NCBI RefSeq assembly: GCF_016924755.1
Contig: NZ_JAFFJX010000008.1
Location: 310,001 to 374,000 of the forward strand
From: Longitalea arenae
GTDB lineage: Bacteria; Bacteroidota; Bacteroidia; Chitinophagales; Chitinophagaceae
Reading direction: 5' to 3'
Length of the DNA: 64,000 nt
Shown here: positions 50,526 to 59,338 of the stretch, piece after piece
Layout: every line of letters begins with the position of its first letter
Numbering within the stretch: position 1 is the first letter of the stretch
Program-made: the position numbers and the translations under genes
Notes under the pieces: model-generated
Database searches by the model: none
Seen by the model: only the letters and a program-made list of their open reading frames with translations
What the model was told of the DNA's origin: nothing

Positions 50526-51531
50526 CGCACATGTTGTATTCAAAGCAAATGACCGAAGCTATTTCGCGATCCTGAAAAAAGAGATCCGCGCCATGGCCCT
50601 TACCCTTGAATTCAGCGAACGCCGGATTAGTGAAATTGATATCATAGTCGCTGAAATGGCCACCAACCTGGTGAAGCATGCCGGTGGTGGACAAATACTC
50701 GCAAAACTGATTCGGGAGAATGAACTGGATGGCATCGAGATCATCAGTATGGATAACGGTCCAGGCATCAACGACATTAACAAAATGGTGCGGGATGGTG
50801 AAACTACCAAAAACAGCCTGGGACTGGGGCTGGGCGCCATGCAACGATTGTCGGATACTTTCCAGGTCTATTCGCAAAAAAATTGGGGGACTATCATTTT
50901 ATGCCGTAAATACCTGAAAGAACCACCCCGTCATGGTAAACCACCGCTGGCTGAAATAAGATCGGTTGTAATACCGAAGCCGGGGGAAATCAAATGCGGC
51001 GATAGTTTCTTTCACATTGCAAACAAAAATCATATCAAATTATTCCTGGCCGATGGCCTTGGACATGGTGCAGAAGCAGCCCGCGCCGTACAGGAAGCAG
51101 GCATAGCTTTTGCAATTTGCCAGGAGCTTCATCCGCCTGATATATTGCGCTTTATAAATTCAGCGGTGAGAAAAACAAGGGGGTTGGTTGGTATGGTTGC
51201 AGTATATGATATAGCAAAGAAAACCTGGGAAATATGCGGCGTGGGTAACATTACCACCAAGATCAACGGACCGGCCACCAACAAGAATTATATGTCGTAC
51301 AACGGCATTATCGGATTGAATGTACCTCGTTCATTACATACCCAAACATTTATGCATGAAAAAGGCCAGTATATTATCATGAGCAGCGATGGCCTCCGAA
51401 GCCGGTGGGACCCGCTGAAATATCCGGGCATCCTGCGCTATGATCTTTCGATGCTGGCATTATCCCTGCTGAAAGACTTTTCACGCAATACCGACGATGC
51501 ATCTGTAGCTATTTGTAAAATTAATAACTGA
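50518..51531 (+). CDS. RsbT-like ATPase fused to SpoIIE/RsbX-type PP2C phosphatase
   Basis: 337 residues. Residues 1-135 form a second GHKL ATPase domain (EMATNLVKHAGGG, DNGPGINDI, LGLGLGAMQRL). Residues 145-337 form a small PP2C domain like RsbX (FLADGLGHGAEAARAVQEAG, MVAVYDIAKKTWEICGVGN, MSSDGLRSRWD, DDASVAICK). It would reset phosphorylated RsbR/RsbS and may itself be a kinase. It overlaps rsbT by 8 bp. Confidence 0.88.
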   Translation: MANAHVVFKANDRSYFAILKKEIRAMALTLEFSERRISEIDIIVAEMATNLVKHAGGGQILAKLIRENELDGIEIISMDNGPGINDINKMVRDGETTKNSLGLGLGAMQRLSDTFQVYSQKNWGTIILCRKYLKEPPRHGKPPLAEIRSVVIPKPGEIKCGDSFFHIANKNHIKLFLADGLGHGAEAARAVQEAGIAFAICQELHPPDILRFINSAVRKTRGLVGMVAVYDIAKKTWEICGVGNITTKINGPATNKNYMSYNGIIGLNVPRSLHTQTFMHEKGQYIIMSSDGLRSRWDPLKYPGILRYDLSMLALSLLKDFSRNTDDASVAICKINN

Positions 51532-51533
51532 CT

Positions 51534-53174
51534 ATGGAAGATATTGCTAAGGTTGGGTTGGATAACGAAATGGACCTCATCATCGCGCATAAACGCTCGA
51601 TGAAACTGGCCGAGCTACTGGGTTTGTCTCTTTCAGCCCAAACCTCATTTGCGACAGCAGTATCAGAAGTAGCCAGAAATACCATCGAGAATGGCAAAAG
51701 CGGCTCGCTTGTGCTGGGTGTGGATGGGCAAAAGCAAAGCAAACAAATACAGTTCATTGTTGCAGCCATTAAGAACGATAAGAATGCCGGCAATAACATG
51801 AACGGATTGGAATATGCCAAAAAGCTGGTGAACAAATATTCCGTTCTCACCACCGACTCCGAAACCTTCATTGAGTTGTTCTTTGCCGTTCCCCATGTGG
51901 TTAAAATGGATGCGGCACGCCGCGATGAATGGCGAACCTTCTTTCGCAACGAACCTTCCTTCTCCCCATATGAGGAAATAAAAAAACAGAACGAACGGCT
52001 GCAGGAATTATCGGTGCGGTTACAGAAAAGCGAAGCGCAATACAAAACGCTCACGAATTCGCTGCCGCTGATGATCTTTTCCCTGCAGCCCGATGGCCAG
52101 CTGATCTATGCCAATGACTGGCTGCTCCGCTATACAGGAGAAAGCATTGAAAAGTTGAATGCGACCCGATGGAAGCAGGTCGTGCACAAAGATGACTACG
52201 ATGCATTCATCCTGTTCTTCAATAATAAGATCGCCCAGGATGCCGCCAACATAAAAACGCAGGCCCGCATAAAACACCACATCAGTGGCGAATACCTTTG
52301 GCACCAGATATCCGTTTCACCATTTTTAAACGAACGCGGCGAATTGCAGTACTGGATAGGTTACCTGGTAGATATACACACACAAAAAGTATTTGAAGAG
52401 ACCCTGAAAGATAATTTTGAATTAAAACAGGTACGTGATGAACTGAAAGAAAACCAGAGTAAACTGGAAAAATATATTGGCGAACTCAACCAGAGCAATT
52501 TCGAATTACAGCAATTTGCTTTCGTTGCATCCCATGACCTGCAGGAACCCGTAAGAAAACTGATGCTGTACAGCGATTATATGCTGAACCGCTATACGGA
52601 ACACATGGACCCCAAGGGAATTGAATATCTAAAGATCATTCATTCCGTATCGGGCCGTATGCGTACACTTATCCAGGACCTGCTCGCCTTTTCACAGATC
52701 AATAAATCCCAGATCCACTTTAGCCAGGTAAACCTGAATAAAGTAGCCGGTTATGCGCTGCAGGATCTGCAGTTGGCGATAGAAGAAAAAAAGGCCGTCA
52801 TACATATCGATCCTTTGCCAACGGTGGAAGGAGATGAAAGTTTATTGCGGCAGCTGTTCGAGAACCTTATCACCAACTCACTGAAATATTGCAGCTGTGA
52901 TGTGCCTCCCGAAATAAACATCAGTTACCGGCAGGTGGGCGATAACCACGAGATCACTTTTAAAGACAACGGCATAGGTTTCGATGAAAAATATGCCCCC
53001 CAGATCTTCAAGCTGTTCCAACGTTTGCATGCCCGTGATCAATATGAAGGAACCGGTTTGGGACTGGCCATTTGTTTAAAGATCGTTGAAATTCACCGGG
53101 GCGTCATCTATGCCACCTCCAGTGAAGGCCAGGGCGCCAGCTTTTTTATTACACTACCAATCAGAACATCATAA
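51534..53174 (+). CDS. Sensor histidine kinase with N-terminal RsbT-like domain and PAS domain
   Basis: 546 residues. Residues 10-120 resemble the RsbT fold (FATAVSEVARNTIENGKSG) but the DxGPG nucleotide loop is missing. A PAS domain spans about 165-285, then a coiled coil, HisKA with His334 (FVASHDLQEPVRKL) and HATPase with LFENLITNSLKY, DNGIGF (478-483) and GTGLGLA (506-512). There are no membrane segments, so it is cytosolic. It is 2 bp after the phosphatase gene and 1 bp before a response regulator gene. The degenerate N-domain is the likely docking point for the stressosome. Confidence 0.9.
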   Translation: MEDIAKVGLDNEMDLIIAHKRSMKLAELLGLSLSAQTSFATAVSEVARNTIENGKSGSLVLGVDGQKQSKQIQFIVAAIKNDKNAGNNMNGLEYAKKLVNKYSVLTTDSETFIELFFAVPHVVKMDAARRDEWRTFFRNEPSFSPYEEIKKQNERLQELSVRLQKSEAQYKTLTNSLPLMIFSLQPDGQLIYANDWLLRYTGESIEKLNATRWKQVVHKDDYDAFILFFNNKIAQDAANIKTQARIKHHISGEYLWHQISVSPFLNERGELQYWIGYLVDIHTQKVFEETLKDNFELKQVRDELKENQSKLEKYIGELNQSNFELQQFAFVASHDLQEPVRKLMLYSDYMLNRYTEHMDPKGIEYLKIIHSVSGRMRTLIQDLLAFSQINKSQIHFSQVNLNKVAGYALQDLQLAIEEKKAVIHIDPLPTVEGDESLLRQLFENLITNSLKYCSCDVPPEINISYRQVGDNHEITFKDNGIGFDEKYAPQIFKLFQRLHARDQYEGTGLGLAICLKIVEIHRGVIYATSSEGQGASFFITLPIRTS

Positions 53175-53175
53175 T

Positions 53176-53580
53176 ATGGCAAACAACCAAGCTAAAATAT
53201 TACTGGCCGACGATGATGCAGATGACCGCGCTATTCTGCAGGACGCTATGATGGAGCTGAAAGCGGATCAAAAGCTTTGTTTTGCGCACAATGGTGAAGA
53301 AGCCCTGCGCATCCTTGGCAGCGATTTCAACGCCGAATACCGGCCTGCATTGATCATCCTCGACCTTAACATGCCTAAATTGAATGGCACCGAAACCCTG
53401 CGGCGCATTAAAAGCGACGAGCGTTTCAACAATATTCCCGTCATCATTTACAGCACCTCGTTAAATCCGCTGGAAAAAGAAAAATGCATGCTGCTCGGCG
53501 CACACTCATATATCACCAAACCAGTAACTTTTAAAGAAAGTATGGACACGGCGAAGGCGTTCCTTGAGTTTTGTGAGTGA
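53176..53580 (+). CDS. Single-domain response regulator (CheY-like)
   Basis: 134 residues from ATG 53176. Acidic triad DDD (12-14), phosphoacceptor Asp63 (ILDLNMP), Lys115 (YITKPV). No output domain, so it acts by protein-protein contact or as a phosphorelay step. It ends the rsb-type operon and is the likely acceptor of the kinase encoded 1 bp upstream. Confidence 0.92.
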   Translation: MANNQAKILLADDDADDRAILQDAMMELKADQKLCFAHNGEEALRILGSDFNAEYRPALIILDLNMPKLNGTETLRRIKSDERFNNIPVIIYSTSLNPLEKEKCMLLGAHSYITKPVTFKESMDTAKAFLEFCE

Positions 53581-53589
53581 TCGATATAG

Positions 53590-53699
53590 GTTTTACGTTT
53601 GTCGTTTGTAGTTTGTCGTTTGTGGTTTGTCGTTTGTGGTTTGTCGATCAATAGCTAACTAACTGAACAACTTTGAACTTTGAACGGTGAACTTTGAAC
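53590..53699. repeat. GTTTGTC/GTTTGTG and GAACTTT heptamer arrays
   Basis: 53597-53650 is a run of GTTTGTC, GTTTGTA and GTTTGTG. 53668-53700 is AACTTTG/AACGGTG, whose inverse GTTCAAA directly follows the stop of the minus-strand gene at 53700. The arrays face two convergent genes. Confidence 0.88.
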
Positions 53700-56519
53700 T
53701 TATCTCCCCAACAAATTGATCGGCAAAATAAACTCCCACTGGTTCGGCCCAAGCCCTTCCACTTCCCCATCGAACAGGCGGCTGTAACGAAAACCGAAAC
53801 TCACCGGGTATTCATTCCACCATTTGGTATCGAAGAACAATTCTCCACCGGCAGACCGTAGCTGCCAGGTCGTATTCCCCCTGAAATATTGCAGTTCGGT
53901 ATAATCATAAAAGGCATTGGCGCGCACCCGCAGGAAATACACAATATTCCCAACCCCCAGATCAGGATATACCAGGGGAAAATGATAATTAAAGCCCACT
54001 TTGTACATATCGGGTAAAGTACGGGCATTCACCGCCAGGTAACCGCGCGAAAAAGGAAAGCTGTTTGAAAAGCTGTAATCGCCTACGGTGTCCCGTTTCT
54101 GATAAGCGCCTGTGATCACCAGGTTATGGGTAGGCGCCACGCCGGGCAGGTATAAGGCGCCGCTCGTTAACCATTGAAACCCGCTATAGGTATTAATGAT
54201 CGTTCTGTAACGGCTGAGCAAACTGAGCCCGTACCGCGGATAAATATGTTGCCGCGCCACCTGCGACTGCATGGTGAACTGAACCGACCCATCGGCAAAC
54301 TCGAACTGCTTGTCCGGATAACGGCCCTTGGCAAAATTCGTATAATTCACCTGGTGATGGTTTATGCCCCCCGAAACAACCAGGCGGCGATTGAAGCGGC
54401 CGCCATTGAAAGTAAAGGGGAACTGTAGCCCCAGCCGGCCATTGACCTCATTCCAGGTCTTTGTGGCCGGACTGTCATTCTCCTTGCGGTCGAAAGTGCC
54501 GGCAACGCCCAGCGTAAGGTAAGGCCACCAGCCGCCATAAATGGCCGTAGCACCCACCTCCTTGAACTTCTCATCGGTATTGTAGTTAAAATAGATCTCC
54601 GTTTGCAAGGTATTCAGCACATTCTGCCCGATGAGCGAGAACGTATAATCCGGTTCGGCAATATAGGGCCGCCAGCTGTGAAAATTGACCAGGTTAAAAG
54701 ACTTGCGGTAACGGCTGATGGGATAACTCCGCGCGGTATCAATCGGCAAAGGCTGATCCTCCTGTAAGGGATCCAGCTCATAGGCAAACAAAGGAGCAGT
54801 GAATGCTTCAGCGCTCACTGGCTGCCAGTTCTCAGGCTTTAGTTCTTCCTGCACCATATGATAACCGGCAGCCGTAAAAGCGGTATAAATGGCTTTATTG
54901 CCACTTGTGCTCCACTGGTAATTGCCGGTGCCCCTGTTGGCAGGCGTATGTAATTGGTAGATCTTCCCGTTCACCCAGGCATAAAGCTCGTCTCTCAACC
55001 TGCCCGCAGCCGTAAAGGTAATGGTATCGCCCTGTACAGCCGGAAAACCAACTACCCGCGTGGTGCGGGGAAACAGTTCTTTCAGGGAACCGTCATGAAT
55101 ATTCACCAGCGCCAGCGTGTTTACACCAGCCGCTGTACGAATGCCCGATATCACCGTTTGCTGATCAAAAAATTTAGGCTGGCTATAGAACAAGCCGGCT
55201 GGATTGGGTACTTTTTTGAGAATAGCGCCCGACGCCGCATCCAGCAAATGCAATGTGGCGGCACCACCCGGCTGTACGTCAACAGCCACGATCTGTTTCC
55301 CATCCGTTGAAATATCGGGGGCAAAATAATTTGAGCGGTGGGTAAGTGTCTGTTGCCAACCGGTTTTTAGATCCAGCACTTTCAACACACTATAATTTTT
55401 CCAGGCCCATTGTACATCGGCTTCATAGGCAGCATATACGATCTTACCATTGCGGTATGAAAAGTAATTGTCAAGCGAAATGTCTTTTGTTCTCAACCGG
55501 CTATCTGTCTTGCTGCTGAGGTCGCGGATATAAAACGCCGGTATTTTTTTATAGCTGCTTTTAACCAGCACCACGGTGTTATCGTTTATCCATTGCGGAA
55601 ACTCTTCATCGCCGGCAAAATGCCGTTGCTGCTGCGCCCAGCTGCTGACGGCGTCCCCTTCTGAAGAATCTGCATAATTTTGAAAATAGGTAATTGCATC
55701 CTGCCGGAAGCTATGATAGCCAGCCCCGCTGTATTTTTTAATCGCCCGTTGGAAAGGGTACAGCACACCGTTAAAACGGGCCGCATCGCCGGTCACCTTC
55801 TTCCAGAATTCAGGGCCGTACTTTTCACGGCCATAAGCCACCTGCATATAGCCAAGCCGGTAATGGTCGGGCACGAGATCACGCAGTGAACCATTGCGCA
55901 GTTTCATCCAGGAATAATTCTTATTGGCCAGCCATAACGACCGGTAATCGTTAAAAAAGAAAGGCAGCCGTCCCCTGCCCTGCCTGCTTTTCAATGTTTC
56001 CTGGTACACGGCATCACCTTCCCAGAACCAGTTGGGAATGGCCGCACTATTGGCCATGGCCAATCCTTCCTGGCCAAACAAATAATAAGCAACTCTTGAT
56101 AGTCCTTTCCTGAAATTATTATACTGCTGCACATGCCGGTATTCATGCAATGCCAATGTATGGTACCAGGGTAAGGTGCCCAGTTCAAATGGATTCTGCG
56201 GCGGCATCAGGTAAAACTCGCTGCGCCAGGGGCCCAATCCCACATAAGCATTGGAGATAGTGGTGCGCGGTTGCAGCACGATACTCACCTTGCGCAGCCG
56301 GCTGCCGATGGTAGGCGCTGTCTGAACCGCAAGCCTTTCCGAAGTGGCAGCAATATCAGCAGCCTGTTTTTCCAGGCCCAAACCCGAAGGGAAAATAACC
56401 CGCACGGTATCGGTATTGATCTGGTTCCATTTGGTGGAGGGGGGATGGCCACCAAACTGCTGCGCCTGCAATAAATTATATACGGATAAACAACAGATGA
56501 AAACAAAAAGCTTTTTCAT
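53700..56519 (-). CDS. Secreted gluzincin-like metalloprotease with propeller and outer-membrane beta-barrel domains
   Basis: 939 residues. Signal peptide (LFVFICCLSVYNLLQAQ). A peptidase_MA-like domain has zinc motif H125-E-Y-R-H129 and downstream Glu167 (NWFWEGDAVYQE). A WD/TolB-like propeller region (about 290-590) has repeated strands such as PAISTDGKQIVAVD-like pieces (DISTDGKQIVAVDVQPGG). The C-terminal ~320 residues alternate aromatic strands and end in an aromatic strand plus LLGR, as in a beta-barrel. Probably anchored in the outer membrane with the protease outside or in the periplasm. Family function not known to me. Confidence 0.78.
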   Translation of the reverse strand: MKKLFVFICCLSVYNLLQAQQFGGHPPSTKWNQINTDTVRVIFPSGLGLEKQAADIAATSERLAVQTAPTIGSRLRKVSIVLQPRTTISNAYVGLGPWRSEFYLMPPQNPFELGTLPWYHTLALHEYRHVQQYNNFRKGLSRVAYYLFGQEGLAMANSAAIPNWFWEGDAVYQETLKSRQGRGRLPFFFNDYRSLWLANKNYSWMKLRNGSLRDLVPDHYRLGYMQVAYGREKYGPEFWKKVTGDAARFNGVLYPFQRAIKKYSGAGYHSFRQDAITYFQNYADSSEGDAVSSWAQQQRHFAGDEEFPQWINDNTVVLVKSSYKKIPAFYIRDLSSKTDSRLRTKDISLDNYFSYRNGKIVYAAYEADVQWAWKNYSVLKVLDLKTGWQQTLTHRSNYFAPDISTDGKQIVAVDVQPGGAATLHLLDAASGAILKKVPNPAGLFYSQPKFFDQQTVISGIRTAAGVNTLALVNIHDGSLKELFPRTTRVVGFPAVQGDTITFTAAGRLRDELYAWVNGKIYQLHTPANRGTGNYQWSTSGNKAIYTAFTAAGYHMVQEELKPENWQPVSAEAFTAPLFAYELDPLQEDQPLPIDTARSYPISRYRKSFNLVNFHSWRPYIAEPDYTFSLIGQNVLNTLQTEIYFNYNTDEKFKEVGATAIYGGWWPYLTLGVAGTFDRKENDSPATKTWNEVNGRLGLQFPFTFNGGRFNRRLVVSGGINHHQVNYTNFAKGRYPDKQFEFADGSVQFTMQSQVARQHIYPRYGLSLLSRYRTIINTYSGFQWLTSGALYLPGVAPTHNLVITGAYQKRDTVGDYSFSNSFPFSRGYLAVNARTLPDMYKVGFNYHFPLVYPDLGVGNIVYFLRVRANAFYDYTELQYFRGNTTWQLRSAGGELFFDTKWWNEYPVSFGFRYSRLFDGEVEGLGPNQWEFILPINLLGR

Positions 56520-56818
56520 TACTTGCTTTTAAAGGACTATATAACCCTGAAAATAGTTCCTTTTTTCAAAATACAGCTAACAAATTCGGCAGTCGTTATT
56601 CATGGATCGGCAAGTATTAAACGAGGGTCGGCAGTTGCGAAAGGTAGCTGGCGATTCGCCAGGGTTCGGAAATGACTACTGAAAATTGCAAACTGAAAAC
56701 TGGTATTTTCGATTGTAAACTGAATTTTGGGATTTCTGTTTTGGAACTTGTATCTTGGGCCCGATTGCCTGCTGTACCACGTTCTGTTCTACCTGGGGTT
56801 TAAAACATTTTTGTAAAC
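56520..56818. other. Gene-free region upstream of PrsW
   Basis: 299 bp, no gene. Short AAACTGA repeats (about 56685-56720) and a TATCTTGG box (56751-56758) that resembles a -7 element with one mismatch are the only features seen. Confidence 0.4.
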
Positions 56819-57547
56819 ATGCTTTCGTTACTGGCTTTGGCTATTGCACCCGGTGCGGCTATTACATTATACATTTATTCAAGGGACAAATATGACCGGG
56901 AACCGTTGAAGCCCCTGCTGATCTCTTTTTTACTGGGTATGGTGGCCACTGCGCCGGCCATTTACATCCAGGTCTTACTGAAACCTTTACTGTATCTCCA
57001 GTTTCCCGGTTTTACCATTTGGTATTACTTTTTACTGTCATTTATTGTGGTGGCTGCCAGTGAAGAGGGCAGCAAGTACCTCATGCTGCGCTGTTATGCC
57101 TATCGCAACAAAGCATTTAATGAACCCTTCGATGGCATTATTTATTCGGTGATGATCAGCATGGGATTTGCCACGCTCGAGAACATCGATTATGTATTGA
57201 ATTATGGTTTCAGGACCGGCCTCATCCGTTTATTCATCTCGGTACCCTCACATGGCGCTTTTGCCGTATTGGCCGGTTACCATGTAGGCCTGGCCAAATT
57301 CGATCAACCCCATGCTATAAAACATATTGTAAAAGGTCTGTTGCTCGCCATTTTCTTCCATGGCGCATTTGATTTCTTTTTGTTATTGCAGAACAGTTCG
57401 CAGGTAAAACAATATGTATCGAATGGATTACTGATCACCGGTGCGCTGGTAGCCTGGTCTATTGCCATTCGTATGGCGGTAAGATCTATCCGGTTACATG
57501 AAGAGCTCTCCCGCAAACATAATCAATGTGATAATTCGATAATTTAA
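56819..57547 (+). CDS. PrsW-family intramembrane metalloprotease
   Basis: 242 residues, about seven membrane helices. PrsW motifs are all present: EEGSKYLML (EExxK), GFATLENIDYVLNYG (xEN), VPSHGAFAVLAGYHVG (H) and FFHGAFDFFLL (HxxxD). Such proteases cleave membrane substrates such as anti-sigma factors; the target here is unknown. The last residues (NQCDNSII) are encoded by TGTGATAAT octamer units, so the tail is repeat-derived. Confidence 0.9.
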   Translation: MLSLLALAIAPGAAITLYIYSRDKYDREPLKPLLISFLLGMVATAPAIYIQVLLKPLLYLQFPGFTIWYYFLLSFIVVAASEEGSKYLMLRCYAYRNKAFNEPFDGIIYSVMISMGFATLENIDYVLNYGFRTGLIRLFISVPSHGAFAVLAGYHVGLAKFDQPHAIKHIVKGLLLAIFFHGAFDFFLLLQNSSQVKQYVSNGLLITGALVAWSIAIRMAVRSIRLHEELSRKHNQCDNSII

Positions 57548-57614
57548 TAGAAAAACGTTTTGCCTTGTTTTACATTATCACATCATCACATTATCACATC
57601 ATCACATCATCACA
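57526..57614. repeat. Octamer arrays flanking the stops of PrsW and the acetyltransferase
   Basis: ATGTGATAAT (57526-57535, inside the PrsW gene) pairs perfectly with ATTATCACAT (57574-57583). The run CATCATCA/CATTATCA continues to 57614. On the minus strand its first unit TAATGTGA contains the TAA stop of the acetyltransferase gene at 57615. Confidence 0.88.
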
Positions 57615-58112
57615 TTAGCCGTTCAGTTTCTTTTCCATAATATAGTCTATCATAAAATACCCATTCCCAATATCAATGTCTTCTTCCTTAACAACAGTAA
57701 AGCCCAGTTTTTCATAAAAAAAGCGCGCCTTGTTAGAGCGGTTTACGTTGAGGCGTAAGGTGTGGATGCCCCCGGTTTGCAGTTGTTCAATAACGTGATC
57801 GATGAGTTTCTTCCCAATGCCCAGGCCCTGGGTGTGGGGATGCACATAGATCTTATGCAATTTGCTTATGCCTGGTTCTATGGTAGAATAAGACGCGAAG
57901 GCGACCGGCTTGCCGCCCGATTCAACGATCAGAAAGATGTGTTGCTGATCCAATAGCTGCTTACGCAAAGAAGAATTGCTGTAGATCAGTTCGAGCATAT
58001 AGGCCAGTTGGTCGGGCGACAGGATCTCTCCATAGGTTACAGGCCATATCTCCCGTGCCAGCCGTTCAATAGTTATAAGGTCTTCAACAGTTGCATAACG
58101 GATATTAATCAT
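57615..58112 (-). CDS. GNAT-family N-acetyltransferase
   Basis: 165 residues. Acetyl-CoA motif A is LHKIYVHPHTQGLGIGKKLI with the Q/RxxGxG/A loop, followed by LNVNRSNKARFFYEKLGFTV. N-terminal YATVEDLITIERLAREIW is typical of small-molecule GNATs. Substrate unknown. Its stop codon is the first triplet of an octamer array. Confidence 0.88.
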   Translation of the reverse strand: MINIRYATVEDLITIERLAREIWPVTYGEILSPDQLAYMLELIYSNSSLRKQLLDQQHIFLIVESGGKPVAFASYSTIEPGISKLHKIYVHPHTQGLGIGKKLIDHVIEQLQTGGIHTLRLNVNRSNKARFFYEKLGFTVVKEEDIDIGNGYFMIDYIMEKKLNG

Positions 58113-58132
58113 GCTGCAAATCTACACATTTG

Positions 58133-58215
58133 CACAGCACATCAGCACATCAGCACATCAGCACATTAGCACATCAGCAAATCAGCAAATCAGCACATTA
58201 GCACATCAGCAAATC
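58133..58215. repeat. CATCAGCA octamer array
   Basis: About ten CATCAGCA/AATCAGCA/CATTAGCA octamers, the same family as at 12400 and 48079, between the acetyltransferase start and the transporter stop. On the coding strand of the transporter each unit contains TGA or TAA. Confidence 0.9.
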
Positions 58216-58220
58216 TCACA

Positions 58221-58994
58221 TCATACTTCCTTTCCCATCGCAGCCAGTTTCATCTGCCTGGCGGTTTCAGGCCCGAGGTACTGCTCTATCCGCCTTTCCG
58301 CCACATAAATAACGGGTGTTAAGATCAGCGCCATGAGAAATTTATACGTATAGTTCATTACGCCAATGGCCAATATTTGCTGCCAGGTGAAAATGCCGCT
58401 GAAAGCAATGAACAATACAATATAGCTATCTACCAGCTGAGATACCACGGTTGAACCGGTTGCCCGCAGCCACACATGTTTTTCACCAGTGCGCTTTTTT
58501 ATTTTATGAAAAACGGTCACATCTACGATCTGGCTCACCAGGAAGGCTACCAGGCTGCCAATAATGATGCGCATGCCCTGTCCGAACACACTGTCAAAAG
58601 CAAGTTGCATATCTGGAACGCCCTCTTTTGTCCGGCTGCTGACCCAGAAATCGGCAGCAGGCACATGAATGGCCAGGTAAAACATCAGGAAGGCATAGGA
58701 GATCAACCCAACGGCAATATAACTGATGCGGCGCACGGCTTTAGGTCCATAAAATTCATTGATTATATCGGTCATTACAAACTCCAGCGGCCATAACAAA
58801 ACCCCGCAGGTAAGCGTAAAGGCCAGTCCGCTTTGACCGAACAGGGTGATATTGGCAGGCTGGGTATTCAGCAGCTTTTCCAGGGAGAAGAGTTTGGTCC
58901 CGATGCATTCCGCGATCAGGGCATTGGCAACAAAAAATGCAGTGAAAAATACGAACAGCCGGGTAGGTTTATCCTTAATTATAGATTGGATCAT
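58221..58994 (-). CDS. Queuosine precursor transporter (YhhQ/VUT family)
   Basis: 257 residues, about six membrane helices. Family features are FVANALIAECIGTKLFSL, LLWPLEFVMTDIINEFYGPK and GSTVVSQLVDSYIVLFIAFS. Homologues import 7-cyano- or 7-aminomethyl-7-deazaguanine for tRNA queuosine synthesis. The start overlaps the stop of the small membrane protein gene by 4 bp. An array begins within a few bases of its stop. Confidence 0.9.
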   Translation of the reverse strand: MIQSIIKDKPTRLFVFFTAFFVANALIAECIGTKLFSLEKLLNTQPANITLFGQSGLAFTLTCGVLLWPLEFVMTDIINEFYGPKAVRRISYIAVGLISYAFLMFYLAIHVPAADFWVSSRTKEGVPDMQLAFDSVFGQGMRIIIGSLVAFLVSQIVDVTVFHKIKKRTGEKHVWLRATGSTVVSQLVDSYIVLFIAFSGIFTWQQILAIGVMNYTYKFLMALILTPVIYVAERRIEQYLGPETARQMKLAAMGKEV

Positions 58995-59281
58995 CTTATA
59001 AAAAGTATTATCTGGGGCAATAAAAAGAGAAAATTAGTAATTATAAGCCATCTCGGGAAATGTTTCCACGCGGTCTTGCGTTTGAGGATAAAAATGAGCA
59101 TGAACAGGTTTACCGTCAGGTTCAACAGAAAAGCGATCAAAATGCCTAAAATAAGCACCAGGGATACAAGTTCACCAGGCTGGCCTTCTTTAAGCACCGG
59201 ATAAAGCCGCATACCCCACACTAACACAAAGCAAACATTACAAATAAAAGCTACCCGACTGAAAAATATTAAACTTTGCAT
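58991..59281 (-). CDS. Small membrane protein coupled to the queuosine precursor transporter
   Basis: 96 residues with three hydrophobic segments (FFSRVAFICNVCFVLVWGM, LVSLVLILGILIAFLLNLTV, WLIITNFLFLLPQIILFI). Family not recognised. It overlaps the transporter gene by 4 bp, so the two are translationally coupled and probably work together. Confidence 0.75.
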   Translation of the reverse strand: MQSLIFFSRVAFICNVCFVLVWGMRLYPVLKEGQPGELVSLVLILGILIAFLLNLTVNLFMLIFILKRKTAWKHFPRWLIITNFLFLLPQIILFIR

Positions 59282-59338
59282 ATAGTCAACTTCCTGTAAA
59301 ATTGCATTATTTTGCCCAACTATTAATTATTTGCAATA

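Noticed and set aside
48848-53580. Sigma-B operon
   Set aside because: The genes after RsbT encode a histidine kinase and a response regulator; no RsbV, RsbW, RsbU or sigma factor gene is present.
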